Shown: positions 35,212 to 47,000, counted from the first letter of the stretch. The stretch is DNA of 64,000 nucleotides from Spirogloea muscicola (GCA_009602725.1 WELB01000023.1:1023162-1087161); one strand, 5' to 3'. Program-made: numbers and translations. The notes: generated by a model not told the origin, from the letters alone.

Positions 35212-38200
35212 GCGCTTGGGCGCCACTGGGTCGCTTGCGGCACTGACCTTCAGCGTATCCACCCTCATCCCAAACCTCCTGCCTTTGTGACCACCATCGC
35301 CATACCACGCTTCGGTCTTCTCCACCTTTCCACCCTCCATTTGTTATTGGATTTATGAGAGCATGTGGCTGGCCACCCTCCCCCCTCCTTAGCCCTCGTT
35401 CTTCCTACTCTCTGCCGCCTCTCCGGTCCAGGTCTCCGCCACTGGTCTCACCTCCACATGCTTGCAAGAGCATCTTGTAGAATACCAATCTGGCAAAAAT
35501 GAATTCTTTTCTTGGCAAAGCCACTTCCAGTTGCTGTGGTTGTGTGGATGGTTGTTTGCGTGTTGTGGATAATGGTGAGCCCTTGTGCGTGCTACACTTA
35601 ACCACTTCTCTTGCAAGTGGGCCGCTGCTCATCACTGCATCGCATCTGAGCTGATCCTGGTGACAGACAAAGCTTTCTCAAAGAACATCTGCTCGGTGCC
35701 GAGGATTACATGTACACCTGTGTCGCACTCCAGTCACCAAGCATTACGTAACTTGCTGTCAAAATCTATACCAAGACATCTGCTAATGCAGGCAAGGGGG
35801 TGGTATGACTGTCAGGTCGTCAAGTGAAATCTGCAGCAGCTGTCTGTTCTCTCGCATCAGATTCAGCACAGAAATTGGCAGACAGGTAGTGGGCAGGCAG
35901 CTTTTGTCTCATTTGTTCTCCTCTCCATTAGACCCTTACAAGCTCAGTTCCCGTGAGGCATGTGGTCATTCATCAATGGACTTGACTCTGTAATTCGTCA
36001 GAAGACTTCTGTATAACCAATTCAAACCAGAACGTTGGAGTAAGGACATTTGGTGGTGATGATCATGACGAGTGTCCAGAGCTTACCAAAAAAATTAATG
36101 CACATACAACACTGCTGCAGGAGATGTCTTGCATACTGAGCTAGTTAAAACAAGAAGTGGCTGGTACTTTTCCACAGTTTCACATCAGCTGTCGCGAGGA
36201 GGCCACTGTCGTCAACATCCGCATGCATGCAATTCATCCGGTGCCTGCAAAAACCACTCATAGGGCAACGAATAAGACAACTCAGGGGCCACACTGCAGT
36301 CAAACGCTTGCAAGCATTCTCTACGTCAATTACTATTGCTACCTCAGTGGCAGACTATATTAGAACGTGTCGATAAGAGACTTTCAAAAAAGTGTCTACA
36401 ACTGCATCGATGCAACGTCGCGAGCTCTGATGAAGGTTCTGTAAGCATAACATGTGTGCCCAGTATGTACTTGTGTTCCTTTGACTTGGCAATGTAGGAA
36501 CACTTACCATTCAAAGTGGTCATCACATGCAATTGCATTTGTGAGTTGCTTGAGGCCCAGCGCATTCCTGGAAGGATAGCCAATCGCTGCCATCAACTAT
36601 CCTATCATTTTCAGAACCAAGCCTGGCGACCAGAAACATGGACTGAGCTGTAGGAATTTAAGCGTGTTCACGACAACAGAGTGAAGAGCTTGCTTGGTGC
36701 TGGCATATGATGTGAAGCAGGAACTGAGCCACTTGATGGCATATGCGGACAGACCAGCGACCACTTGTACTGTTGTAGTGATTGCTGTGTGTCTTGATCC
36801 AGCAGTGGTGACAGGCCTTCAAGTGGTAGATGCTCGTAATTGGGCAGCCCGCTTTGCAGCATCTCACCTGCAGTCGTTTGCCCCCCAGCTTACGCAGAAG
36901 CAAACAAGTACCCGTGCAATGACTTCAAGAGTCTACGGCAGACAGCTAGACCATACCAATGCCCCTGATTGAAAATATCGGCCTGCTGCTGATGGCACAT
37001 CCACTGGTTTGTCAAGTATCATAATCCTGAGGCAGATTGCACAGACTTGTTGTGGGCTTTCCTAAGGCCACTTGGCCATTGATATGCTAGAGCTTATTTG
37101 TGGGCTGTCATGCCATAGACTTCCAGCAGGCCGACCCACCTGGCAGCCAAGTTTGTAAGAGTATAGTGGCCATGTGACTCAGAAGCCAGCACGTGCGTCT
37201 GTAGGTGGCCTACCCTGCAGCATCCAAGAAGCACAAGTTGCGACGTTCAGCTGGCAGCTTCGATTGGGTGGACTTGAGATCAATCAGTAGGCATTGACTT
37301 GTGTTGAATAATGGTAAGTTGGTCGAGAGTCGAGCATGTACGGCAAGATGGTCCTCTTCTTGTTACTACAGCTGCTGCAATAACCTGCTGCAAAAAATGA
37401 AAGAGCATTGTATGCACTGTGCCAGCCCCTCCCTGCTGCCGCAAACTGTGCACCGCGGATTCGCAGTTGGTAGTCTGCAGCTTTGAGGACCACAGTGGAC
37501 CAATGGCCAAATCAACCACAGGAAGGTTCAGTAGGCTGCACATGAAGCAAGCAGCATCAGCATCAAGCGTCCAACCTGAGCATGCATAGAAGAAACTTCG
37601 CGCGGCTCAGAGCTTCCTTTATTAATTTCTGCAGGATGGATTTTCGCTCTGAGAGTTACACAGGTTATATGAGCAATTGATTGATGGGCTCGTTGCTGCA
37701 GGTTGCAATAATGATACCGTGTAGATTGCTCCATCTTCTCTGCCGCTTTCACATAAGATGAGATCTTTCTGTGCTTGATGCTTTGAGCCTCCACTTGTAC
37801 AATCTAACGGCAGCCAGCAATCAGGTCAATAGCAGGCATAACGAGCCTCTGCTTGTCTAGCTCATAGCAGCTGACGATGGAATTATGACACAAAAGCTCA
37901 CGGCTTCATACAGTACACGAGTATGTAGACAGCAACTAGGACAATGTGTTTGCAAACCAGTAAAGTAACAACAAAGTATGATGTTCTGCACTCAGTGGCA
38001 AGGAGTTGCCAGGCCATGGAAAGCAGAGGCAATGCACAGATTGGCATACAAACATGCGAAACATAAGGGTAAAGAATGTGAAGCATAAGGGCTTTCAGTC
38101 TTTCAGCACCTTAAAAGCGGCTGGTGCAGTGCAGTCCTCCGCGAAGTGGCCAGGCAAATGGCAGACCTTGCTTCACCCAGCAGGATGGCCGTACTATGTC

Positions 38201-38719
38201 AAGCAGAGGTTGCACATAAGAGAGCTCGCTCACAGCATGTCAGTCACAACGATACACACCAGTTGCCTGGAGCTGCTGAGGCACTTCCGATGGTCCTGTG
38301 GCGCTTAGAAGCCCGCCACGGCCAAGCACCGGCAGTGGCAGCCAGCTGCAGCGGCTCTTCGCCAGGGCCAGCCACATCGATCGGGCCCACAGTCGGCCCA
38401 GCGCACTGCATTGTGGCCAACAGAGGAATCCCAAGCTTGAGCTGAAAGCTTACGCCAGCAACTCAGTTGCCCAACAACCAGAAGATCAATAGCCCCTGCC
38501 CTTCAGTTGCTGCAGCGGCAGTTGATAATCCGAGACTCTACTAGCACTGCCAAAGTTGTGGATTGTAACGAGCCGGCGAGAGCAGCTCAGTTGCTCGCTT
38601 GCATGCTTGACCCAGCCTCCAGATGAGGCCCACGTGTGCAAAGCCACCGAGAGGCTATTGATATGATCCACGCTAAGAGTGAAGCACAGCAAGTGGGAGA
38701 TGATGGCCAACGTTGGCAC
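35212..38719. other. No convincing gene; possible unread exons of the HIT-finger gene
   Basis: If the minus-strand HIT zinc finger gene continues as a DEAD-box helicase, its exons should lie here, but I cannot find helicase motifs (Walker A GSGKT, DEAD, SAT, HxxGRxGR). A weak candidate near 37400-37470 on - reads RCTVCGSREGLAQCIQCS, a C-x2-C-x7-C-x2-C zinc-knuckle-like pattern without splice support. The rest shows nothing recognisable. Confidence 0.35.
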
Positions 38720-39317
38720 CAGGTGAGCTCTTGGCTACCTCCGCTGTCGGGGCTGTGACGTCGGCTAGGTGCTCAGCCTTGCACTCGAGGCTGCACACGT
38801 CAACCTCCGTCTGACCCGGCCCAACAATCCAGGCTTCCATGTGTCAAGACTTGTGGGGCCCAGCAGCTGCGCATAGTCCGTCTAAGGGCATTGCCGCCAC
38901 ACCAAAACGGCTCCTTGACCAAGGCAAGGCTGCGCTACCGCGCCAGCGCCAGCGCCAGCGTCAGCGCCAGACTAGCGGCAGCCAGGCAGTGCTGGAATTT
39001 GATTTCACTCTACTTCTGAAACTTATGACATGCCCTGATTTTACTTTACTTGCTAAGCTGATGCCGTCGAGTAAGAGCGCCGGAGGCGGCACCTGGCTGC
39101 AGATGTAGGCGCCGAATCGGCCGCAGGCGACGCACGTCGGCTCTCCGGGCGCCGCAAAGCGCTGCTGCGACCGCAGGCGAACCACCTCCTCGCCACCACC
39201 ACCACTTCTCTCCTCCTCCTCCTCCTCCTGCTCCTCCTCCTCCTGCTCCACCTCGTCCTCCTTTCCCTCCTGCTTCTCCTTCGCCATCTCTGGCCCTCCG
39301 TAGGCCGCGGCCTTCAA
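38720..39317 (-). CDS. HIT-type zinc finger exons, DDX59/RH41-like N-terminus
   Basis: Two exons, 39317-39093 and 38810-38720, join in phase 0 (donor CAG/GTGCCG, acceptor TCAG). The start MKAAAYGGPEMAKEKQEGKE leads into a Glu-rich run, then SQQRFAAPGEPTCVACGRFG, AYICSQ across the splice, and TEVDVCSLECKAEHLADV. The cysteine pattern and the PGEP-CVxCGRxGxYIC...DVCSLEC spacing match the HIT finger at the N-terminus of DEAD-box helicases DDX59 (animals) and RH41 (plants). Known: that finger precedes a helicase core. Here the core was not found in the 3.5 kb downstream, so the gene may be incomplete in my reading, truncated, or a stand-alone HIT-finger protein. The model after 38720 is open. Confidence 0.65.
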
Positions 39318-39739
39318 TTGGTCGGCGTGTCCTGCGGCACTGGGCTCACTGGATGTCAGCTGGACTCCCAGCCGCCATCACCTATGAGCCTCGGTGCTCG
39401 CACACCTCTCATTCGGTCTTGTGGGCACGCCCCACGTAGACCATCAAAGCTCAGCGGCGCCCACTCGCTTGACGTTGAGCGCGTGCGACCGCCCCGCTTG
39501 CGCTGGCCCTCGGCGCTGGCGCTGCCGGCACCACATGCCGGGCTTGCCACTGCATCTGCGGATGTCGCTTCCTCTACTTTACTGCAGATGGGCCACCGCT
39601 CTCGCAACCAGCAGTCTGGCGGCGCAGCAGCAGCAGCAGTGTCTGGTCAAGCCGCAGCGTGCTCCCCTCTCTTAATGAAACACCAGCAAGCTGTCAAGAA
39701 TAACATGAGGCCGACATCTCACACAGTGAGATAGCCTTG

Positions 39740-40000
39740 CCATGCCTTCTACTGCCTTTCCTTCCCCTTCTTTTATCTGGGCTTGCCAATGACAGCCATC
39801 GCCCTCTACTGGAAGAGTATATCTCCCCCTTCCCACCACCAGGTGGTCCTCCTGAGCTGGCTGATATGCGGCTCCTCACTAGAGGTCACTAAGTGACTAT
39901 ACTACCGGGCAAGCTTTCAGTAAGCGCTCTCGGCCCCTTCGGACCTTGTCACTTCTTTCCGGGCTGGCCTTGCCCCCCTTTGCCCACCCACATGCTGCGG
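39740..40000 (+). mobile_element. Retroelement 3' tail with two hairpin copies
   Basis: Hairpin-type copies at about 39777-39815 and 39958-39985 flank a coding end of the type DMRLLTRGH-stop at about 39863-39893. This is the same arrangement (coding end, about 90 bp, hairpin) as in the 5.5-10.9 kb cluster. Confidence 0.6.
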
Positions 40001-40700
40001 TGTCCCACAGGCCCTGAGGTGGTGGGCGTCCACAATCTCCTACGGGACGCCCTGGCGGGCTTGATGCGCGACGCCGGCTACCGCGCCATCGTTGAAGTGA
40101 GCAATGTAATGCCCATCACCACGGATTCCCAGGGAGGCCATCACCGTCGCACCCTGGACATTGTGGGTGTACAACCTGGCGGAGGCCCACGAGCTTTGGT
40201 TGATGTGGTGGTGACTGAGGCATACAAGAGTTCCGCTTCCACACACATTGCTGGCCACGCAGTGGGAGGTGCTGAGCAGAAAAAGCTCCGACACTACTCA
40301 GACTACCCCCGCAGTGACCACCTCCTCCCGGCCGCAATCGACACTTTCGGCTGCTTGGGTCCTCGCTTCCATACCCTACTCGAGAACATAGCGAGTCTGG
40401 GATATGCACGACGCGAGGATATGCTCCCAGCCCAGATGGGTATGCCGGCAGCCTATCTGTCATTTCTGCGACGTCGAGTGTCAACCTGTCTGCAACGAGC
40501 TCAGGCGTATGCTCTGCATCAGAAAGCTGGTCGAGCCTTAGCTGCTGGCACAAGAGCTAGTCAATTGCCGTCCGGTATTCGAGCGTCAGCTAGCGACCTC
40601 TATGTGCTGACTCGTGGTTACTGAGCGGGTCAGCTTAGCAGCAGGTGACGTACATTTGTCCAATGTGCTTGCCTTTGTACTTGGTCACACATGGCCTCCC
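40001..40700 (+). mobile_element. C-terminal fragment of a retroelement polyprotein with nuclease-like domain
   Basis: An open frame runs to the stop at 40621-40623, with a usable ATG only in the preceding tail, so it is a 5'-truncated coding remnant. Visible: GVHNLLRDALAGLMRDAGYR, RRTLDIVGVQPGG, ALVDVVVTEAY, AEQKKLRHYSDYP, LLPAAIDTFGCLGPRF, a Cys/Arg helix and the end SDLYVLTRGY. The order (conserved D, then VDV-x-VT, K-K-x-x-Y, and a hydrophobic strand ending in Gly-x-x-Gly-P) resembles the PD-(D/E)XK-like nuclease segment found after reverse transcriptase in many algal and animal non-LTR pol proteins. I infer a LINE-like element; no reverse transcriptase is present here. The 3' flank after the stop (GTCAGCTTAGCAGCAGGTGA) recurs at 63080. 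Confidence 0.55.
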
Positions 40701-41184
40701 CATCTCTTAATATACACGCATTTTCCTTTGGCAGAGCCACTTTCCTTCAAGCGCTTAGCTTCTGTGCCAAGACCGCAAGTGTCTCAAAGATCATCACTCT
40801 GCCTCTCTAATCTATTTGAAGTATGCATGGCTGCGATGCTTGCACATCATCAGCAAGTAAGTAGCTCCTAATATAGTCAAGAATATACCGTTTCCATGTG
40901 AAAAAGTATTGTGCCTTTTTGCAAGCTGTATGTATCAAAAGTACTGGCGGAGATATAGCTGTAAATGTAAGCTATGGTGTCCTAAGTCCAACTGTGGTGT
41001 ACATATACGGCCAAGAGAAGCTCTCCTCACAATGGATTGCATTGCTCTGTGGCAAGACTACAGATATTTCAAGCAGTCGAGAACTGCGCTTACTACCGCG
41101 GTAAAGCACGCGCAAGGCATATGCAGACATCGCCCGCAGCCCGATCAAGATCGTGGCAAAGTATGACGGCTGCTGGGCGCCAAA
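40701..41184. other. Intergenic, nothing recognised
   Basis: Spacer between the retroelement fragment and the stop of the minus-strand repeat protein gene. AT content is higher than in the flanking genes. Confidence 0.4.
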
Positions 41185-44100
41185 TTACTGATCTCGAGCC
41201 CTGCCCTCGGCGGCCTTGGCCTGCTCAATCTCTGCCTCCAGGCGAGACTTGCGCCGCACAGCGCCATCACCCAAGCCGCTGCCGCCTGCGGCCCTGGCCC
41301 GCTGTGCAGCCTCGGTCATGATCACTGGCGAGCCATTGGCGCCCGCTACGACAGCAGCCGCTTCACGCGCCACCAGCTCCGCCGCCCTCGCCCGCTCCAC
41401 CTCCAGCTGCAGCTTCGACTTGCGCTTCACAAGCACATCGCCCAGGCTGCCACCGCCATCGGCCGCCGAAGCAGCCACCACAGCACCCACTGCCGCACCG
41501 CCCAGAGCCGCCTGCTTCGTCAGCCCGCCCTTGTCCATCGCCAGCCGGGACTGCTGCAGGACCGCATCGCTGCTCGCCGCTGCAGCCCGCGCGGCGGCCA
41601 CCTCCCGCTCCAGCCGGCTGCGGTGCTTCACGAGGTTGTCACCGAAGCTCCCCGCAGCTGCCGGAGGGCCTTTGCCACTGGTCCCGGAAGCAGCGGGCAA
41701 ACCCTTCCTGGACCCCTGCAGCCACTGCTGCTCGGCGGCCGCCGCCGCTGCGCGCTCGGCCTCCAGGCGGGACACGCGCTTCACCAGGATGTCACCGAGC
41801 CCACAGCGCTCGTCGCCGCCAGCCCCATTGCCGTCGCTGCGCTTGGGGGCTTCTGCAGCAGCCGCCCTCACCTGCAGGTCAGCGAGCAGGCCCGCCACGG
41901 CCGCCCGCGTCGAGACGACCGCCGCCACTGCCGCCAGCTGGCCCGCCTCCAGGCCTCGCAGCCTTTCTGCCATGGTGACCACCAGCGGGTCCTCCTCTTC
42001 TGCTTGCTCGACGGCCACAACGGCAGCTCCCAGCGGCATGTTGGCGGCATCTGGGCTGGGAGTCTCGCTGCTCTGCGGCTCGCTGGCCACTGCCTCAGCA
42101 CCGGTCTCGACTCCTTCACTGCGCTTGTTCACCTCCACCTGCACGCTCGCATCCTGCATCTCCTGCATACTTTGCTTGCCGTCCCTCTCTGTTATGGCAG
42201 CCTCCGGTGTGTGCAGAGCTTCACTCCTGGACTCGCTGCCAACCTCAGCGACTGCCACAGTATGAGCCTCTTCCACCACTTCCAGCACAGCCACCGACTC
42301 TGCTGCAGTCACTTCAATGCCATCGCCGGGGCAGCAGTGGTCGGTGCTGGTGTTTCCATCCCCCTCAGCGGCGGCCTCCTCCTGGCCTGGTACTGGCTGC
42401 TCAATGCCAGTCTGAGATTCCATCCCAGTTGCCACTGGTAGGGACTTGGCTTCGTCCTGGCCTGCCTTTGGCGCCTTGTCGATGAGTGAGGCTTCACTTA
42501 GCTCTGGTGCAATGTCAGTGTCCTCCTGGCCCGCAACGGGCAGCTCGTCATTGTGCATGGATTGGCCAAGCCCTGCTGCGGTCGCCACTGCTGCAAGAGT
42601 GGCAGTGTTCTGGTGGCCTGCCACTGTCTGTTCAAGCGCGGTTCCGTTGAGCTCTGTCGTGGCCCTGACCACCGCGAGCTCGAAAGCCTCCTGACCAGCA
42701 ACAGGCGGCTCGTCGTCGAGCGAGGAGTTGCAGAGCTCCGGCACAGCCGCCGCCGCCTCGGTCTCGGTAGCATTCTGGCCTGCCACTGATTGCTCGCCGT
42801 GCTCAAGTGAGGCGTCGCTGAGCTCCAATGCAGCCGCTCCCACTGCAGATTCGGCAGCCTGACAACCTGCAACTACCACTGTCGCCTCCGCTTCCACGAC
42901 ATTATCACTCAGCGCCTCTGCAACACCCAGAGCTGCCGCACTTGCCACAGGCCCCTGCCCTGTCAAGCCCACCTTGCCGGCAATATTGACGACCTTGCGA
43001 AGCGCGGCCTGGACGGCAATCACCACATCCTGTGGAACAGGGGCAGATACGAGTATTAGTTGTAGAGAGTACACTTTGACTTGTTAACGGAAGCTGAAAG
43101 GTCAATCACAAGTCAACTGGCTGCCGCTTGACATTGTCTGTCAGTCAAGTGAGTGTAGGTGCTCAGGATAGTCCACACCTTCTCAACGGTATGTGTGGTG
43201 TCCACAGACAAGGAGGCAGCATCCTTAAGGTCCATGCTGCGGCTCATGGCAGCTGCCGGCAGCTGTGAGAGCCAAGTTGAGCTGCTGTTGATCAAGAGCG
43301 AGCCGCAGGATGACCGCTTCTGCGGCGGCAGCGGCAGCGCCACCCCGAGAGCCTCCGCGCGCGCGGTGGCAGCCAGGGCCTCCTGCTCGCGCTTGTCGGT
43401 CAGCACCTTTGCATCTGGCAGCACGACCCTGCAAGATTGCAGGCCACGAGAGGCACCATCAGTCGACCTCAACCTGACCAGCCTGCGGTCTCGTGGAAGT
43501 TAGATGTACTATACAGTGACGCATTACCAAAGATTAGTATAATAGAAAACAAGTAACATCTACTCTATAGATGCACTGCCGATCCCCGCTGCATGCACTT
43601 TGGCTGGCTTTTCCAGCGGCCCCACCAAACAGAAGCGGCCCTCTTGACCTGTGCTGAGCACAGCGGCAGTCACCACCAGATGCGCTTGCGGGACTGCAAA
43701 GGGGGCGAGCTGGTCACCCTGCAGCACCGAGGATGCAGCACCACGCCACCTCGATGAGCGCCGCGCGGCGGGCGGCGGTGGCCGCCACTGCTGCCTCGGC
43801 CGCCGCAATCTTCTCGCGCTCCACCAGGCCCGTGCGACGCCGCCCCTTCTCCAGCGCCTCGTCCAGCGGGCCTGCCGCCGCAGCATCTTGCTCCTGCACA
43901 GCCAAGCGATGCAGACGTCCAAGAGGCACAAAGTATCGGTAGCCAAAGTCAGGTAGAAGTATGTTGTCGGTTAGTCAAATTGCTTTTCACTTTGATCAAG
44001 GAGGAGACTGCTGAGCACCATGCCGGTTTGGTAATTGCAGATGAGATGAGGCACTCTGGCAGCCAATCACCTGCAGCAGCCGGATCTTGCGCTCGAGGTA

Positions 44101-45774
44101 GGACTCCCGCTTGGCCCTCGGGAACCAGCGCACCGGCGAGAAGGGCGCCGGCGCCGGCGGCGCTGCCACGTCGCCCGCCACCACCACTGTCACCGCTGCC
44201 GACGTTGTGCAAGCTTCCGATGTGCCACCCATGCAGCCGTCGCTTGTACCTGGCGGGCTTGCTGACTCGTCGTCGAGTGCCGGTGGGCTGCCGCGCCCGG
44301 CAAGGCCCGGTGACACCGGCGGCAGAGGCCGCAGCTCCGCACCTGGCTCATCCCCCAGTCGCTCGCTGATTGCCTCAGTCGTGCTTTTGCCGTCTCCATT
44401 CGCACCAAACGAGTCGGTCGGCGGTGGCGGCGCCGCCATGCTCAGAGCCTCTTCGGCGGCTGCTGCCGTCGCCGACTCTGCCAGTTCGAGGAAGTATGCG
44501 CGGACGTTGTCCTCCTCGGCGGCTGCACGGCCACCCCTCGTCCGCCTCTGCAAGAAGCCGCCACCCGTGCCGCCATCATCACCGTGCAGGATCGATGCCA
44601 GGTGGTCCTTGGCCCACGGGTACGACGGCGGCGCCTGCCGCTGAGCTGCTTCCGCCGGAGGAGCGCTCTGCAGCAGCGCCTGGACGTGGTCGACCGACGC
44701 CATGGCCGCTGGCCGCGCCACATCGAGCCGCCGCTGGGCCACTCCGATTTCATCAGCATCGCCGCCATGGCTGCAAAACAGACTCTGAACGTGGTCGACG
44801 GCCGCCGGCGAGGGGCAGTGGCTGCGCTGCCTCGGCGTCGGCAACGTCGGCTCTGCGGAAAACTCGTCCACGATGCCCCGCACGGCATCGTGCGCGGCGG
44901 CACAGGCTGCCTGGTTCTGGCGCTGCGCCAGCTGCGTAGGAGAGGCGCCCTCTGACTCGCAGCGGCCGCCACTCTGGAGGAGCGCGTGGACGTGGTCCAC
45001 GGCAGCCATGCACTCCGCCGGCCGGCGCGGCGTCCGCTGCGACGGCGGCGGAGCCGGCGGCACGTCGCCAGCATTGCCGCCGTGCAGGATGCTGTGCAGG
45101 CTGTCCATTGCAGCTGCCGCCAGGGGCCGCCGAGTGGCTCTGTGTACGCTGCCGGCGTCGCCATTGCCATCGACGGCGCCAAGGTCCAGCCGCCAGAATC
45201 CCAGCAAGTTGGCGCCCTCGCCAGTCGGCCTCGCCCTGCGGGCCTTGCTCTCGCCGCCACCGTCTCCACCGCCGGTCAGCAGCTGCTGCACGTGGTCCAC
45301 GGCCGCGGGCGACGACGGCACGGCCCTGGCTCGCCTGGGCGTCAGCGGCGGAAGCGCTGTCCCACCGTCCGCCGGGCCGCCGAGGAGCGCCTGGACGCTG
45401 TCGCGCTGCCCCGGGTATGCCGCCGGCGGTTCCGGCGCTGGGATCGCCAGAATCACCGGCTCGTGCAGCAGCTCCTGCATGTGGTCGACGACCGCGGCGC
45501 TGGCTGCCGCCGCCGGCCGCAGCCCCCGCCGGAGGCCCTCAGCGGCCGCACCAGAACTGTCATCGAGATAAAGGCTGTGCAGGTGGTCGACGGCGGCGGG
45601 TGACGCCAGGTGGCGGCGCAGCGCCAGCGTGCTGGCGACGGTGCGCGCCGGCCGCGGCGTGCCGCACTCGGGCTGCGGCGGACACCTGGTGCCGGCGGGA
45701 CAGCTGTCAGCACCGAGCACGGTGGGGCCTGAGCCGCCGGCGCACGGCTCGGCAGAGTAGGGCCGTCGGCACAC
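41185..45774 (-). CDS. Large repeat-built protein with three internal repeat families, unknown function
   Basis: I do not recognise the family. Main exons: 45774 to about 44070 (592 codons open), about 43918-43770, 43735-43560 (uncertain), 43440-43180 and 43032-41185; the last join is in phase (HTVEK / DVVIAVQAALRK). The N-terminal half carries about 11 degenerate copies of AAVDHVQxLL, several preceded by TPRR. Then a basic RAKRESYLERKIRLLQ helix and an Ala-rich helix (EKIAAAEAAVAATAARRAAL). The middle holds about seven copies of a unit ending PVAGQE with ELSxASL before it. The C-terminal end has four copies of GDxLVKRKSRLExE followed by Ala-rich helices. Composition is acidic/Ala-rich and helical, suggesting a coiled-coil scaffold; location is unknown. 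The start at 45774 is only the first Met in frame; an upstream exon near 46050 (MRRTLAVTPAALGEG) is possible. Confidence 0.6.
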
Positions 45775-46318
45775 CTGGCAGCCGCCGGATGGAGTGCGGG
45801 GCCCGGCGCCGGTGGTTTTGGCGATGGGAGGGCGACGGCGCCGGCGAGGCGGTTGGCCGCCAGGTCCTCGAGCGCGGCGCGGCCGCCGCCGCCGGCGCCC
45901 TGACGGTCCAGCGCAGCCATCGCGGCGGCGTTGCAGCAGGAGCTGGCAGCCGTGGCAACACGTAGAGGATCAGCGCGGTGCACGAGCGATGGTGCGGCGC
46001 CTTCGCCAAGAGCCGCCGGTGTGACGGCGAGGGTGCGCCGCATCGAAGCTGCTACCTGCCGTTCTCGTCGGGCGGGCCGCAGCCTGTGGAGAACGCTGTC
46101 GTGGCCATCGGCTCCGCGGCGGCAACGGCGTCCAGGAAGCTGTTGGTGGCGGAGCAGATGGTGGTGCGGTCGCGGGCCGGAGCGAGGTGCGGCGCAGGCA
46201 TGGCGCCGCGGCTCCGGTGCGAGCGGCCGTGGAGGCCAGCTGTGGCCGAGCGGCCGGCGAGGCGTCGGCAGCGACCCGGCCGCTGCGGGAGTAGAGAGGA
46301 GCGAAGCAAGCGAGTGAC

Positions 46319-46488
<170 letters not shown>

Positions 46489-46669
46489 TGCGGGCGGCCC
46501 CCCCGCGCCGCGACTTCGAACGGCCCCAACGGTCGGGGGCGCGCCCAACGGTTGGCGCAGTCGGCTCGGACGGCCGTCGCCGTCAAAACGACAACGAAAC
46601 GCACCGCTCAGGGTGGCTGCGCGAAAGCCCATCCCCGGAGCCAGGACCACAGCCCCTTCGCTTTCTGAA

Positions 46670-47000
46670 ACCTTCGAACCTTGTCCATTGTTTTCGGGCT
46701 GGCTGTTCACAGCCCTTGCCTTTGTGAGAGCCACTTTGTGGTAAGATAGGCCACATTTCTAAAAACTGTTCAGCTCGTCATCAGACAGCACGAGCGACTT
46801 GTGCCCATTGCGCAGAAACCAGACATCAGGAATGAGAATAAGAAAGAGAGTGGGTCTTCTAAAGTACGGCGATGGCTGAGTAAAGCGCTAAAGCACACAG
46901 CCACCCAAGTGGCCACTGGGTGCTCATATTCCCTGTTGAGCAGCCGCTGGTCAGAGAAAATAGTCTCTGGGTAGCGGGTCCCCTGTCTATATGCCCAGCT
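46670..47000 (+). mobile_element. Hairpin repeat copy and related flank
   Basis: GAACCTTGTCCATTGTTTTC leads into GGGCTGGCTGTTCACAGCCC at about 46695-46718, followed by the usual GCC...GAGAGCC tail. A separate stretch at 46865-46930 (GTACGGCGATGGCTGAGTAA, then AAGTGGCCACTGGGTGCTC) matches the flank of the copies near 31960. Confidence 0.6.

Noticed and set aside
36700-36950. Possible helicase motif IV-like pieces (ARVLVCFC, ITTTVQVVAGLSAYAIK) on the minus strand
   Set aside because: The pieces cannot be joined in phase and lack the conserved residues of DDX59/RH41; similarity is too weak to call exons.
41216-42441. Plus-strand ORFs of 349 and 272 codons at 41-42 kb
   Set aside because: Antisense to the repeat-protein exon; the minus strand keeps three repeat families and in-phase splices, the plus strand shows only Ala/Ser/Arg composition.
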